Both the position numbers and the translations under genes were made by a program. A DNA stretch of 64,000 bases from Symsagittifera roscoffensis (Eukaryota > Xenacoelomorpha > Acoela > Convolutidae). Location: assembly GCF_963678635.1 (NCBI RefSeq), contig NC_087064.1, positions 33,084,369-33,148,368 on the forward strand, in the 5' to 3' direction. The notes below the pieces were generated by a model that worked only from the letters and a program-made list of their open reading frames with translations, was not told the origin of the DNA and made no database searches. Below, piece by piece: positions 46,330-57,111 of the stretch. Numbering within the stretch: position 1 is the stretch's first letter; each line of letters starts with the position of its first letter.

Positions 46330-49280
46330 GTTCAAATAAAGAAGGTCAAGTAAAATGGGCCTTTCCGTCAATTTAAAGAATAAATCAAGTCGATTTTAAT
46401 GCATGTGACATTCGACCAGAATGGACGAAAATGCAATTTCGAATTCGTAGCCGCTGACCTGGAAGATTAACGATTTTAGCAGATTAGCGACGTTATTTAA
46501 ATGATTAGACGAACCGTCAAGGTCAGACGATTCTGGAATTTTTAATTTTTAAAATTCGAATGATGACCGCACAATTCTGAGAAACGTCGAAACGGCCATT
46601 TTTGGAAAAAAGCAAGAAGAAAACACAACAATAGTTGCCATAGAATTAACGACGAGAAAATAACGAGATACAACTGGGGATTATCAGAGACCGCTCCGAG
46701 TTGTTACAAGAGTCGCTACAATCGTTACGGAGCAATTCACGCAAACGGTGAAGGGTGTTGGGACAGTGTGTAACCTTATCAGCCTTCTGGAAAGGAGATA
46801 AGAACGTTATTTCCCCGGATTCCAGTGTCCGGAGGGGTCTCGATACTTAAACTTAAACCATTTTATTCGAACTTTTAGCTTCCTGGTCATGCCCTGAATT
46901 GAATTTAATTAACATCTGGATTCATTTTCTAATAAAGAGAAGCTAGGAGTTGAGTGAAAGGGTTGATCCATCTTCGATGGAGATGATGATTTTTGTCTAC
47001 TGAACAAAAACAATCGTAATATAGTAAATAGTATTAGCCCTGTTTTTAGGAGTGACCTCGTGGTCTGGAGATACTGAGACCCAGCCATGAGCTCACTAAT
47101 TTTGCAGGTAGGTAAGTTAATTTAAGCGTTCTGGTCGAAGCCGGAGAACTGTAACCTTTTTGTCGAGCCGATGTTGAAAAGACAAACAAAAGAACTGGCT
47201 TTGGTAGAAACGGTGAAAAACATGTAGAGCTTCTTTTAGACGCTGGCCAGTCGTTTTATAATTTAGCTTCATTTTCCGTCGATATGTACTTCCGGGCGAA
47301 TGTTACATAGATGTTTTTATGGCGCTCCTGGGTGTTATTCTTTTTTAACATCATGACCGGCAGAACCGTTAACGAACACTTCGCGCCGAGCGGGTGCTCA
47401 TAATAACGCCCTTAATAGGCCCTAAACGCCCGGGCGGAGGGGTAGTTCGGAACGCGGAAGCATTCCGGATTCCGGTGAATAGCTTTTTAACCTAGTTAAG
47501 ACCGAAAATTCACGTTCCAAAAAGGGTGGGGGGATCGGCCGTCCCCTCGTTCCCTGAGAGGTTTGTGACCAAAAACACTTAATGATAAACAAAAAACCAA
47601 ACAAAAAAGAGTATAGTACCCAAGAAAAACAAAAAACATAAAAAAATAATCGAAAAAATCAAAAAACAGTAAAAAAAAAAGTATAAAATCAGTAGAAATC
47701 ATTACCCCAGACGAGATGTGATCCGAACCTCCTGTTTGTTGTTGTTAGATATATTGTTGTTACAGGCATTTACAATAGTCAGGATCGTTACGATCAATTT
47801 TGTGGCCCGTTTGTGAGGCTTGTACTGTAGGGTTATTTCAGTTTTTAAGAACGTTAATGCTAATTTGCGCTCAAACCGGAAGGATCTCGGGATTAGAGAA
47901 GAAGACTGATCCGGCAAGCAGTTCAACGAGCGACAAGAAGGGGCTCAACGACAACAACAATCGACTGTTGGGTATCATTAACAAGTTTTGTATCCCTTTT
48001 GGTACAAAAAGTAAGATATTAATCTGTGGGGGGCTCGACAGTGCTGCACTGTAGTGACCCTTCACCGAACCGCGAAATTCCGAGTTAAGCACATTAATTC
48101 GGATATTGAACAAACCCGGAGGGGTATTGTTCTACTAATATTTTTATTTATACCGCCTATATTGTTACTCATTATCGTTTTCCAGTGAAAAACACAGTAA
48201 AATAACCGGTTTTTAGGGTCAAAATAGAGGTATTTTGATCCCCCCACAAATCGCGAGTTTTGAGAAATCGATATTTTTTGAAACGGAAAAAAGCGCTAAA
48301 TTAGTGAGTTACATTGTTACTGTACTAGAATAATAAGTAGAACCAGTTGAGTTTAGTTCAGAAGTGGTTGGAACTATTTGGGTACCAAAAACCGAATTTT
48401 CGTGAATTTTGAAAAAACGAAACGCTATAAAATAAGAAAATTTTTAAAACTTTTTGAGTTAGGGCAGGAAAAATTGTTGTTCGTACAACGTCCACTAGTG
48501 AATCGACAGGTTTTAAAACCCGTTTGCCGATAATTTTCCGGGTTACAGAGAAATCGAACTTAACGTTTTTGATTTAGTGGATTCATCAATCCGGAGGGGT
48601 CCAAATAGCAAAGTTTTTGGAAATTTTTTTCAGTTAGAGCATTTTAGATCAAGTTTTTTGCATTGAAATAGAAAATTACAGGCCTTCTGAGCACGGATCA
48701 ATATTTTTTAGATCGGAAAGGACAGAATTGCGAAAGAAGTTAGGTGGAACCTATATGAGAGAAATTTTTTGACTTTAGAAAAAAGACGTTTTGGTTAATA
48801 ACTTTGGAACTACTGGACAGATTCAGTTGATCTTAGTACCATTAGATCAAAAATTAGCTGAGCTTACTAATAAAACTATCAATTATTCAAAAAAGCAAGC
48901 GTGAAAGCTTTTTAGGATTATTTTTAGCAAATTCACCAAGTCCGGAAGGTGGACCCTTCACGTTTTAAATTTTTTTTTTGGAAAGCCCTTACACCCCTAC
49001 CAAAGAGTAGTAACGGTTGAATAAGGCAATTTTACGCCGTTCGAGACAAAAAGGAAAGGCTAAGGGCAACAGAAAACCTTAGTTAAGTCGAAACTAGGCT
49101 AGCGATAAGACCCTTCACCGTTAGGGTGAATCGTCAAATAAGAGGCTTACTTCAATCCGGAAGGTTCTTGGGAAAGACGAAACACCCTTCCTAGTTAGTT
49201 AAAACATCATAAAAGCAACAAATAACGTATCCGGAAGGGTATCGGGTGATAATTTAGAAAGTCTCCGAGAAGCTATTTTT
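46330..49280. other. Unassigned body of the tandem unit (copy 2)
   Basis: Duplicate of 39600-42539. It has the same scattered CCGGAGGGG motif and no supported gene. Confidence 0.4.
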
Positions 49281-49497
49281 ACAAACCTAGAGGGGTCCCA
49301 AAACGGAGGGGTCTTATTTTTGCCAACCCGGAGGGGTCCCAATTTTGCCAAACCGAAAGGGTCTTGTTTTTGCCAATCCGGAGGGGTCCCAATTTTGCCA
49401 ATCCCGAAGGTTCTTGTTTTTGCAAATCCGGAGGGGTCCTGTTTTTACTAATCCGGAGGGGTCCTATTTTTGTCAATCCGGCGGGGTATTGTTTTGT
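49281..49497 (+). repeat. ~25-bp GC-rich minisatellite, copy 2
   Basis: About eight units of AATCCGGAGGGGTC plus a T-rich spacer. It lacks some units present at 42570-42660 and has three further units (49427-49490) after the point where copy 1 runs into copia. Confidence 0.85.
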
Positions 49498-49499
49498 CA

Positions 49500-50248
49500 A
49501 GATTTAAGAAGACAAAAAAGAAAGAAGTTAAAGGTATCAGGTTATTAGGAGATAGGCTGGGAATTAGGTGACTGCAGTGGTAACTTGCCTTTTATAAAAA
49601 ACCAAACCAAAACAAAACAGGACGAAACTCGAATATTCGCGACACTAAGTCTATATTGAACACGAGCGTATAAATCATTGTTGTGGATTGAAATCCAAAA
49701 CGTTTTCGAGAAAAGTGATTGCCCTGAAAATTTTAATAGGTCTAGCTCGGACAGTCCGAAGGCAGATAGGTAACACAGGACTCGGTGGGTGCAATAGACG
49801 CTCACTTGAGAAAATTACTGCCTTCAAGTTTTGTCTGTTTGGTGCAGCACTAAGCAGGGAACTCTCTTTCTTTAAAAACAAGTTCGACTATTGTATTGCG
49901 ACTGACTAAAATTACAAAACACATACGTTTTTCGTAGAAAATATTCTTATTTTTGTCAATATTGGTTTTAAATCAAAAATATTTGTGCTTGATTGGGCAG
50001 TGAGAACACTATCTTTTAAATAGACTGATATCCTCATACTGTGCTAGCTTCAGACTTCACAACTAATAATTGATCATTGGGAATAAATTGTATACACGCT
50101 GTACTGTGATAACATACAAGGATTCGTGGTCACTATTTAATAGAAATGTTTGAAAATTATTGTATTGTGTTATTGTTTGATATAGTTAGACTAAAAGACA
50201 CTAGCAATCAAATTGAGTGTCTAGGCGGTAAGAAGTGATAAATTAAAA
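49500..50248. other. Spacer upstream of the gypsy-type gag frame
   Basis: It could contain the 5' untranslated region or LTR of the following element. I compared it by eye with 59558-59917 and saw no shared sequence. No gene is supported. Confidence 0.35.
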
Positions 50249-51520
50249 ATGAGTCTAGAGAAGTCAAGGATACCTAAACTGAGTGATAGCTCAAGGAAAT
50301 TCATACCTGAGAAACAGAGAAAAGCAATGACTGACCCATTTAAGGAAAGGATCATACGAACCCGGAACGACAATGGGGAGATGGTTTCAGGCAGAATAGT
50401 TGAGACAAGGAGTCAAACGTCTTCAGAAGAGCAAAAAGCAATGCTAGAAGTGGAGGTCCATCCGGACCAGGCCATGGACGAGGACCAGGGAATACATGGA
50501 CCGGAGGGGAGAGGAAACAGAAGGCAGGCGAGTGAATCTACTCCGGTAGAACAAGGCCAGGATTTTTTCACTTCGACCGCGACACTGGACCGAGAGGAGA
50601 TGTCGGAACTGTCCGACATCTCTACTGAAATTGTGGCAACTAGAAGATCTCCCACAGACAACACCATGATGGCAGGCATGACGGAAAAACAGGCAACGTC
50701 CTCATCGTTCTCAGAGAGAGTGAAGAACACTTTCGGAAACATCTTTCCATTTACCACGGAAATTCACTTTGGATCTCGAGTCAGCCTCAATATTTCAATT
50801 CAGGAGAATGAAGCATATACCGACAAAGGGACTGGCACCATGGACCAATTTGGTGTAGTGAGGACAATAAGCAAAACTACAAACACATCAGGCCAGTCAG
50901 GAGACTTTGTGAGCATGACGAATTCGGAAATGCGAACTGGGGAGAGTAGAAACACAGGGCAAAGCAACGCACCGGCTTATCCAGAGATGGATAATGAAAA
51001 GACGTCGAGGCAAAAAATCAAAGCCCGAATCTCGACCAGCACTAAACTACCTGGAATCGACAGGGTGACACCGCCACTTGTGACGCCACTAGTGGACAAC
51101 GGAGTATCAATTGAAGAAGCCTTGACCAACATAGTAGGCAGCATAGGAAAACAGATTGAACAGATGTCCATAAGAATGAGTGAACTAGAAAGAGCAGTCC
51201 ACGTCGAGAGAGAAAGTCTGCGGGAAGAAATAAACCGCAATAGACAAGAGGTTGGTAGAAGCGAAAAACGCTTGAAGAAAAGAACAGATGAACACTTGGC
51301 AAAGAACTTGTCGCAAATGACAAGGAAAGCGGAACAGAAAGAGTCACGATTGAGAGACGACATGGAGAAGTTGAGAAATCAACAAGAGCACACTCTTGGG
51401 ACTTTTGACACAAAGATAGATGCGATGATGGAGATGCGAACTCAGGCTATCAAGGATACGTTGGACGGGCTACTAGGCAGCAGGAGTGGACTAAAAGATG
51501 GAGAATCGAACTCGGGATGA
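50249..51520 (+). CDS. Gag N-terminal region with coiled coil
   Basis: A 423-residue open frame. The first ~280 residues are polar and low in structure (M-S-L-E-K-S-R-I-P start, then a Glu/Gln/Ser-rich part). About 285-400 are a charged heptad-like stretch (I-G-K-Q-I-E-Q-M ... L-R-E-E-I-N-R-N-R-Q-E-V ... E-S-R-L-R-D-D-M-E-K-L), probably a coiled coil. The frame ends at a TGA beyond which the same frame stays open for ~40 codons to 51640, so that TGA looks like a nonsense mutation. Position and composition suggest the N-terminal (matrix-like) part of gag. No named family was recognised. Confidence 0.5.
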   Translation: MSLEKSRIPKLSDSSRKFIPEKQRKAMTDPFKERIIRTRNDNGEMVSGRIVETRSQTSSEEQKAMLEVEVHPDQAMDEDQGIHGPEGRGNRRQASESTPVEQGQDFFTSTATLDREEMSELSDISTEIVATRRSPTDNTMMAGMTEKQATSSSFSERVKNTFGNIFPFTTEIHFGSRVSLNISIQENEAYTDKGTGTMDQFGVVRTISKTTNTSGQSGDFVSMTNSEMRTGESRNTGQSNAPAYPEMDNEKTSRQKIKARISTSTKLPGIDRVTPPLVTPLVDNGVSIEEALTNIVGSIGKQIEQMSIRMSELERAVHVERESLREEINRNRQEVGRSEKRLKKRTDEHLAKNLSQMTRKAEQKESRLRDDMEKLRNQQEHTLGTFDTKIDAMMEMRTQAIKDTLDGLLGSRSGLKDGESNSG

Positions 51521-51628
51521 CCCAGCAGGGAGCCGAGTGTGAACTTCAATGACCAACAAAATAGGAGAAGGACATATGGATCCACTAGAGGTAGTGGCAG
51601 TTCATCAGGCTATGCCACAGGTGATAAG

Positions 51629-51736
51629 GCACACATGTGACTGGGAGAAGTGATTACAGGAACAGGGCACACATGTGACTGGGAGAAGTGATTACAGGAA
51701 CACATGTGACTGGGAGAAGTGATTACAGGAACAGGA
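51629..51736 (+). repeat. Local triplication inside gag
   Basis: ACATGTGACTGGGAGAAGTG followed by ATTACAGGAACA starts at 51633, 51671 and 51702 (spacings 38 and 31 bp). Neither spacing is a multiple of three. The TGA in ATGTGAC also interrupts the gag frame. It lies between the coiled-coil and capsid parts. Confidence 0.85.
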
Positions 51737-51855
51737 TTCATGCGAGCCAAGGAAGAAACAATCCGAGCGATTAGGACGGAAGGGAGGTTCCAAGTACAGA
51801 ACCCTTATCAGGGGGCAATGATATTCAGGAGGGGCATTCAAGAGATGCTACATCA

Positions 51856-52943
51856 ATGGCCACGGCCTTTGAACTTCTGAACAGGTCTTTGGAGACATTC
51901 CTTACGAGGTTATCTAGAACCCATGAACGTAGCGAAACGTCCAGAAGGGTTTTCAAGAAACCAAGATGCTACAAAGACGAATCTGATGGCTGTATTGATA
52001 CCTGGATAGAAGTGATGAAACTGCATTTCGAGGATGAATACTTGTCAGAAAGGCAAGAATGCAGTGCGCTTACCAGTAACTTGGAAAGGACAGCCCTGAA
52101 CTGCGTGATGGCCAAAAAGCAGTACCAACGGTACACTGCTGAGACAATCTTTGAAATCTTGTTAAATCGTTTTGGCTCTGGGTTGCAGGGACACCAAGCA
52201 ATGATGCGCTTCGAGAAATGGAGGCAACGAGAAGATGAGACGATACACAACTTTCTAGACAATTTGGAGATGCTGAGAAGGCGTAGCCAACCAGATGAGT
52301 CAAACAGAAGAATGAACCTGGCAGTAGCCTCAAACTTCATCGATGGTGTGAAAAATGATGAACTTCGAACAATGTTAGCAACACATTACACACCACTCTC
52401 AACCAATGCGCCAACACCAGAGGAGTTGAGACTCAAGTCAAAAGAATATCTTTTGCTGAAGCCTCCATCGAGATCTGGATATTACAAGAACAATTATGGC
52501 AATTTTAACAACGGACCAGCAAACCAAGGGAACAACTGGTACAAACCAAGGGACGATATGGACAGGAGGCGCTCTTGTGCAAATTGCAGTTCGACGGACC
52601 ATCTTGTGTCAGCATGCCCAACTTACAAACAGGGCTGGAAGTAATAGGCGTTAGCCTCGAGGACGAAGATGCGTCAGAAGTCGACCATGAAGATTTCATG
52701 AGAGGAGTAATTGCAAAATTCGACCCGAAGTGTTTCTTTTGCAACTTGGAAGGTCATTTTAAATCGGGTTGTCCGCAATTCTGGGATGCTGTAGCAGACA
52801 TCAAGCATCCAAGGCATGAGGAAGCTTTATCGGGTGTGAAAGCCAGCAAGGCTCGCCTATTGAGTGAAGCGGAGGCGCGCAGAAAAAAAACCGCAAGAGC
52901 TGGCAACGAAGAAGATGCAGGCGGTAACAAGAGAGACATGTGA
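51856..52943 (+). pseudogene. Gag capsid and nucleocapsid with two CCHC knuckles
   Basis: The first frame (51856-52644) contains a retrotransposon capsid fold (W-I-E-V-M-K-L-H-F ... F-E-K-W-R-Q-R-E-D-E-T-I-H-N-F near residues 120-135) and ends with a zinc knuckle C-A-N-C-S-S-T-D-H-L-V-S-A-C (52576-52617, CX2CX4HX4C). A frameshift near 52635 moves the reading to the frame ending at 52943, which has a second knuckle C-F-F-C-N-L-E-G-H-F-K-S-G-C (52731-52772). Another shift at an A8 run near 52886 leads into the next frame. The product would package element RNA in a virus-like particle. As it stands the gene is broken. Confidence 0.75.
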
Positions 52944-53148
52944 ACAGGAACCGGTGATTGCGGCGGATGACTTCAAGATTGATTATAGGGTAGCCGCGAG
53001 GGATGCTCTAAATAGAGTCCAGCAGGAATTGGTGACGAAGGAGATCGAACAAAAAGTGAAGCTCGAATTGGAAAATGAGAAACTACAGGAGATTTCAACG
53101 CCTTTGAGGCATCAGAGGTCAAAGAAACGAAAGCACCAAGTACTTTGA
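52864..53148 (+). pseudogene. Gag-protease spacer, charged helical segment
   Basis: This frame takes over after the A8 run: K-P-Q-E-L-A-T-K-K-M-Q-A-V, then a Glu/Lys-rich stretch (V-Q-Q-E-L-V-T-K-E-I-E-Q-K-V-K-L-E-L-E). It is likely the linker between nucleocapsid and protease. It overlaps the protease frame by 4 nt (53145-53148), with a stop or frame change between them. Confidence 0.5.
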
Positions 53149-53945
53149 GCATGAAAGTAAATGTGATCTACGGACAGAGGTTCGGTATGGTGCCACAAGG
53201 AAGCAAAATACAATCGATAATCTCGGTAGCGGGACACCAGGTAACCAGAAATCAGAGTGAACCATCAGAGTTCACTTCGATGCATTTGGACACATATGCA
53301 GATTATCTGCGGCAGGTGGAGCCACGCACAGAGTCAGAAGTTGTGCGATCACTACTAACAACGGGTGGCCCTCGAATAAAGAAGCTTCACTGGCGCTACG
53401 TGGAAGTCTATGGACCGTATCAAGTGATGCTGAATGTGGATGGAATTAGCATCTACACTAGGACATATGTGTCAACAGACAGTGACCAAAAAGGACAGAT
53501 CTATTTGGGTGAAGGAGAACTCAAAGTCCGTAGGATAGGCCATGACGCCATGATGGAGCAAGACGCGGTTCACATTGGATACGAAGCAGATGTGACTGCA
53601 CATCAGCTCGACACCAACGGAAAGAAAATCGGAGTCACGGGGCTTCTGAACACAGGAGCAGGAGTGAGTGTGATGCCAATAAAGAATTGGGAAAGAATGA
53701 AATTCACGAGGGAAGATCTAATTCCGACGAATCTCCGACTGGCCGCGGCCAATCGAGGAGCGAATTATGTAGCCAGAAGAACACCAATAACGGTCATCCA
53801 CATGGGAGGACGGGATCTTTGGATGCGCTTCCTAGTAGTGGAGAATCTGGATGACTCCGACCAATTCATCTTGGGCAGAGATTTTGTCAGGAATTTCGAC
53901 GTGATGATTGACTTGAACAACGGTCTAATACCGGAAGTATGTTAA
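53145..53945 (+). pseudogene. Retropepsin-like aspartic protease with Asn in the active site
   Basis: A 266-residue frame. The protease motif lies at 53643-53660: L-L-N-T-G-A-G, followed by V-S-V-M-P. Family members have D-T/S-G, so the catalytic Asp is Asn (codon AAC at 53649-53651). A single G-to-A change would explain it. The second hallmark (hydrophobic pair, then I-L-G-R-D near 53870-53885) is present. The N-terminal ~150 residues are not assigned. The enzyme would normally cut the polyprotein. This copy should be inactive. It ends at a stop after E-V-C. Confidence 0.75.
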
Positions 53946-54048
53946 GAAACCAATTAATAGAATCATAACAGATGAAAATAAGATACCAATCTTTTTAGGT
54001 AGAAAGGTAAAACTACAGCCAGGACTAGCAGTAGTAGCATTTTTTAGA

Positions 54049-54513
54049 ATGAGAAATTTAAATTCGTTAAGTGATAGTAAGCAGGTTTTTTTAGTACCGA
54101 ATCCAAATAGTCAAAGTTCAGTGATTTTAGGCCGGAGCTTTTCGGTAACTCGAAACGGGCTGTGCTTCAGTGTGTTATTGAACACACTGGGCACCACAGT
54201 TTCAATCCAGCGTAGAAAGAAACTTGGTTACGCTTTGCCGATGAGGACCGACTATGAAGAGACACAAAACTTGAAGAGATATAGTGTGAAAGACTGTTCG
54301 TATCTTGCCAATAAAGATAAAGTTTTAAAAAAGATTAATGAATTAAAATCTATTCATAAACTGTTTTCTGTAAAATCCGAAACGGACGACGGTTTGTCGA
54401 GCTGCTCGAATTTTCCGGAACGCCCCTTGTCATATGAACTACAAACTGACAAACCGGTTTTGCCAGAAATAGAACACTTAAAAGAGAAAATAGGTGAGGC
54501 AGAATTTGATTAA
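54049..54513 (+). pseudogene. Protease-RT connecting segment
   Basis: A 154-residue frame. It contains V-I-L-G-R-S-F-S-V-T near 54121-54150 and V-S-I-Q-R-R-K-K-L-G-Y-A near 54200. This β-rich connector just before the RT is typical of gypsy pol, where the polyprotein reads towards 'N-R-N-A-D-V-F-S-K-H' (54530-54560 here, past a TAA at 54511). No catalytic motif. Confidence 0.5.
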
Positions 54514-54514
54514 T

Positions 54515-55325
54515 TGCGAGCGGTTTTAAATCGGAACGCGGATGTATTTTCAAAACATAAGGCGGATATTGGTTGCTGTAACTTCGTCAAACACGAAATC
54601 GAACTTGAGGAAGGCGCCGTTCCCACTGGGGAGGCGCACGACGAATGACGCCACATAAAACGGAAGCGTGCCGAGCGGAAATAGAAATGTTGCTCGAATA
54701 CGACATGATAGAACTCTCGAAATTGCCATGGGTTTGCGGGGTAGTAATGGCGAAAAATAAAGGGGGCAGCTTAGGTTTTGTTGCGACTTTTGCCACTTGA
54801 ACGCGGTAACAATAAAAGATGCGTACCCGATACCGCGGATAGACGAGAGCCTCTCTTAACGTAAAATCGGGCTGTCCAGCGATGTCAAGTTCTTCACCAT
54901 ATTGGACTTGGGTTCTGCCTTCTGGCAGGTCCCTCTGCGTAAGAAGGATAGAGAAAAGACCGGATCTGAAAGACCACACTGATTGGCTCGGCGAGGTCTT
55001 TGATTGCATGAAGAGAGCAGGCTTAAAATGCAAACCATCGAAATGCGAGATCCTGAGGGACTCGATCAAGTATCTGGGAAGACTGGTGGACAGGCATGGT
55101 GTGAGGCTGGACCCGGAAGCAGTAGAAGCTGTGTTAACATGGAAGGATCCCAGAACAGACACACAGCTCATGAGCTTCCTAGGATTTGCCAATTATTACC
55201 GTGAGTTCATAATAGGACATGCAGACAATGTGTATCCGATGCAGAAGCTGATGCGCAACCAAGGAAAGAAGTTCGAATGGAGCGATGAAGCTCAAACATC
55301 TTTGACAACAAAAAGCGGGAACTGA
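54515..55325 (+). pseudogene. Ty3/gypsy reverse transcriptase, with the catalytic block deleted
   Basis: In changing frames the RT blocks are readable: A-D-V-F-S-K-H (54530s), E-M-L-L-E-Y-D-M-I-E (54680s), G-V-V-M-A-K-N-K-G-G (54738-54767), L-D-L-G-S-A-F-W-Q-V-P-L (block A, near 54900-54940), then abruptly D-W-L-G-E-V-F-D-C-M-K-R-A-G-L (54981 on), S-I-K-Y-L-G-R-L-V-D and L-G-F-A-N-Y-Y-R-E-F. The part normally between, with the F-G-L block and the catalytic Y-x-D-D, is missing at about 54957-54975. So the RT is inactive irrespective of the other frameshifts. Confidence 0.75.
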
Positions 55326-55336
55326 GCGAAGCGCCA

Positions 55337-55750
55337 GTGCTAGGCATGCCTACTGAAAAGGGCATGTATGTTCTTGACACAGACGCATCAGTAGTAGCCA
55401 TCTCGGGAATACTGCATCAGGAGCAGGAGTGGAATGGGAGAACCGTTCTCCGTCCCATTGCATATGGCAGTAAGGTGTTAAGTGACACTGAGATGAAATA
55501 TGGTGCACCAGAGGCAGAAAGTTTTGCAGTAGTCACATTTGTGGAAAAAAACCGCTCATACTTGGGGAGCGCTCCCTTTAAGTTACGCGTGGACAACAGG
55601 GCGTTATCATGGTTGAAGACATACTCGATGGATCAGAGTTATGTTGGAAGATGGATAGGGAGATTAGATGGCTATCACATGATAATCGAGCAGAGGATGC
55701 GTGACAAACACCAGAATGCTGATAGCCTCGGCAAGAAAACCGAGTTCTAG
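55337..55750 (+). pseudogene. Gypsy-type RNase H domain
   Basis: A 137-residue frame. M-Y-V-L-D-T-D-A-S opens the domain, followed by I-A-Y-G-S-K-V-L-S, Y-G-A-P-E-A-E-S-F-A-V-V, L-R-V-D-N-R-A-L-S-W-L and H-Q-N-A-D-S-L-G. The acidic residues expected for RNase H (D, E, D, D) are all in place. In the family it removes the RNA strand during reverse transcription. It is cut off from RT by a frameshift near 55310 and ends in a stop right after G-K-K-T-E-F. Confidence 0.75.
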
Positions 55751-55756
55751 GAAATA

Positions 55757-57108
55757 TTGGAACAGAAGCAAGCCAATCAGGCAGAAATCAAGGAAGGTTT
55801 CTCGTTTCTGGATAAAGAAACTTACAAAGCGCTTCCCCTGATGAGATGGTTGGATAAGTTTGGACATCCAATCCCGGGACATCCCGAATTACCTGTAGAG
55901 AAAGCAGCCGAGATAAAAAAAAAATCTATCCCAGAAAGACCCGGTGCCCTTGGACCTGTTGCTGCGCTCGAACCTGGTCCAGCAGGAGCTCTCTCGCATG
56001 AAAATTAACAGATTCTCATTATTGGATAAAACCGTGCAGGTCACACCGCAAGTGATGCGGATGCTGGGAAGATTGTTAGAGAGAGAAGCGTCCAGAGATG
56101 ACCCCGAGTGGGCAGCAGCAGTGGCATCACTGACAGTCAGTGAGAAGGTGAAGAACATGCCGTCCAGACGACAACACAAAGAAAAAGAGAGGGATTGTAG
56201 GACAATAGTTCAGCAACTAGTATCCTCAAAACCCCACGAGGTTTTAACCAGTACTTCATACCGTCGGAAAGAACGGGAACGATACGCAAAAGAAAACCGT
56301 TACCTTTGAGGACCAGGAGCAAGAAGGTGAGAAGGTTGAACGAAACCTGGGACAAAATTGTTTGTCCGGGGACACGAACGGTTAGAAGAACCGGCGATTT
56401 CCAGATCAACACCCGGGACAAGGAAGTTTGTCCGGGGAATCTGATGTAGTTGAAAAAATTCCTGATGAGAAACAGGACCTGGAGAATAGAGTTTTGTCCG
56501 GGGAGTTCAGATGGATACGAAGAAGGCACAGAACTGATCTGAAGGAGGGGACGTGCTCTATATCAGACCTTTCAATGGATGACAACTCCTGGAACACAGG
56601 AATCGACACCTACTCAGACAGGAACTCGAGCTCAGGATCGGAACTGTCAGTGCTAGCGACCCACGCACTGCTAGTGGAGACTCGAGCAAGGAATCTGGAC
56701 AGGGAGGTATATCAAGACCCTGACAGTGATCGCTACCTCATACCAGGTGAAAGAGTCTTTGATAACACAGCGGTTGATCTGGAAACAATAGCGATATCGA
56801 AACGTTCGATAAGTCTGTTGCCCCAAAAAGAGGTAGTCAGGACTGATCTTCAGCCATTCGAACAGGAAACACAGCCATTGGCAAAGATTTGGTGCGTTAA
56901 GATGGAAGAAGATACGCATCAGCCCAATGAGCTGAATAGTCAGATGAGGGTCATGAAGACGTACTTGAAGGCGAGATACAGACTCTCGGACCTAGTAAGA
57001 GCGCAGAGAAATGACTGCATGACAAGCAACCTGAAAAGGTAGATCGAAAATGGTGCTCCCGACAAAGGAGACATCGAGGAAGACAGTTACCGCATTCTGC
57101 GATAGTAC
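55757..57108 (+). pseudogene. Oversized spacer between RNase H and integrase
   Basis: About 450 codons of retroelement-like coding sequence spread over three frames (55757-56008, 55944-56309, 56428-57042) separate RNase H from the integrase zinc-binding domain. Readable parts include L-P-L-M-R-W-L-D-K-F-G-H-P-I-P-G-H-P-E, V-Q-Q-E-L-S-R-M-K-I, D-R-Y-L-I-P-G-E-R-V-F and M-K-T-Y-L-K-A-R-Y-R-L-S-D-L. Most gypsy elements have a much shorter tether here. No known domain was recognised. A repeated L-S-G-E (TTGTCCGGGGA near 56430 and 56490) may be residual duplication. Confidence 0.55.
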
Positions 57109-57111
57109 TTT

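Larger units (their letters stand above)
42782..49414 (+). repeat. ~6.7-kb tandem duplication, copy 2
   Basis: Second unit of the duplication described at 36077. It ends within the minisatellite, where GTTTTTGCAAATCCGG replaces the copia junction. Differences from copy 1 are isolated substitutions, small indels in A-runs, a longer foldback right arm and a shorter minisatellite. Confidence 0.9.

Noticed and set aside
36077-49414. The two 6.7-kb units as one LTR element with long terminal repeats
   Set aside because: The repeated unit contains internal pol coding sequence, a Helitron end and MITEs, and its junction is at a minisatellite. That is a segmental tandem copy, not LTRs.
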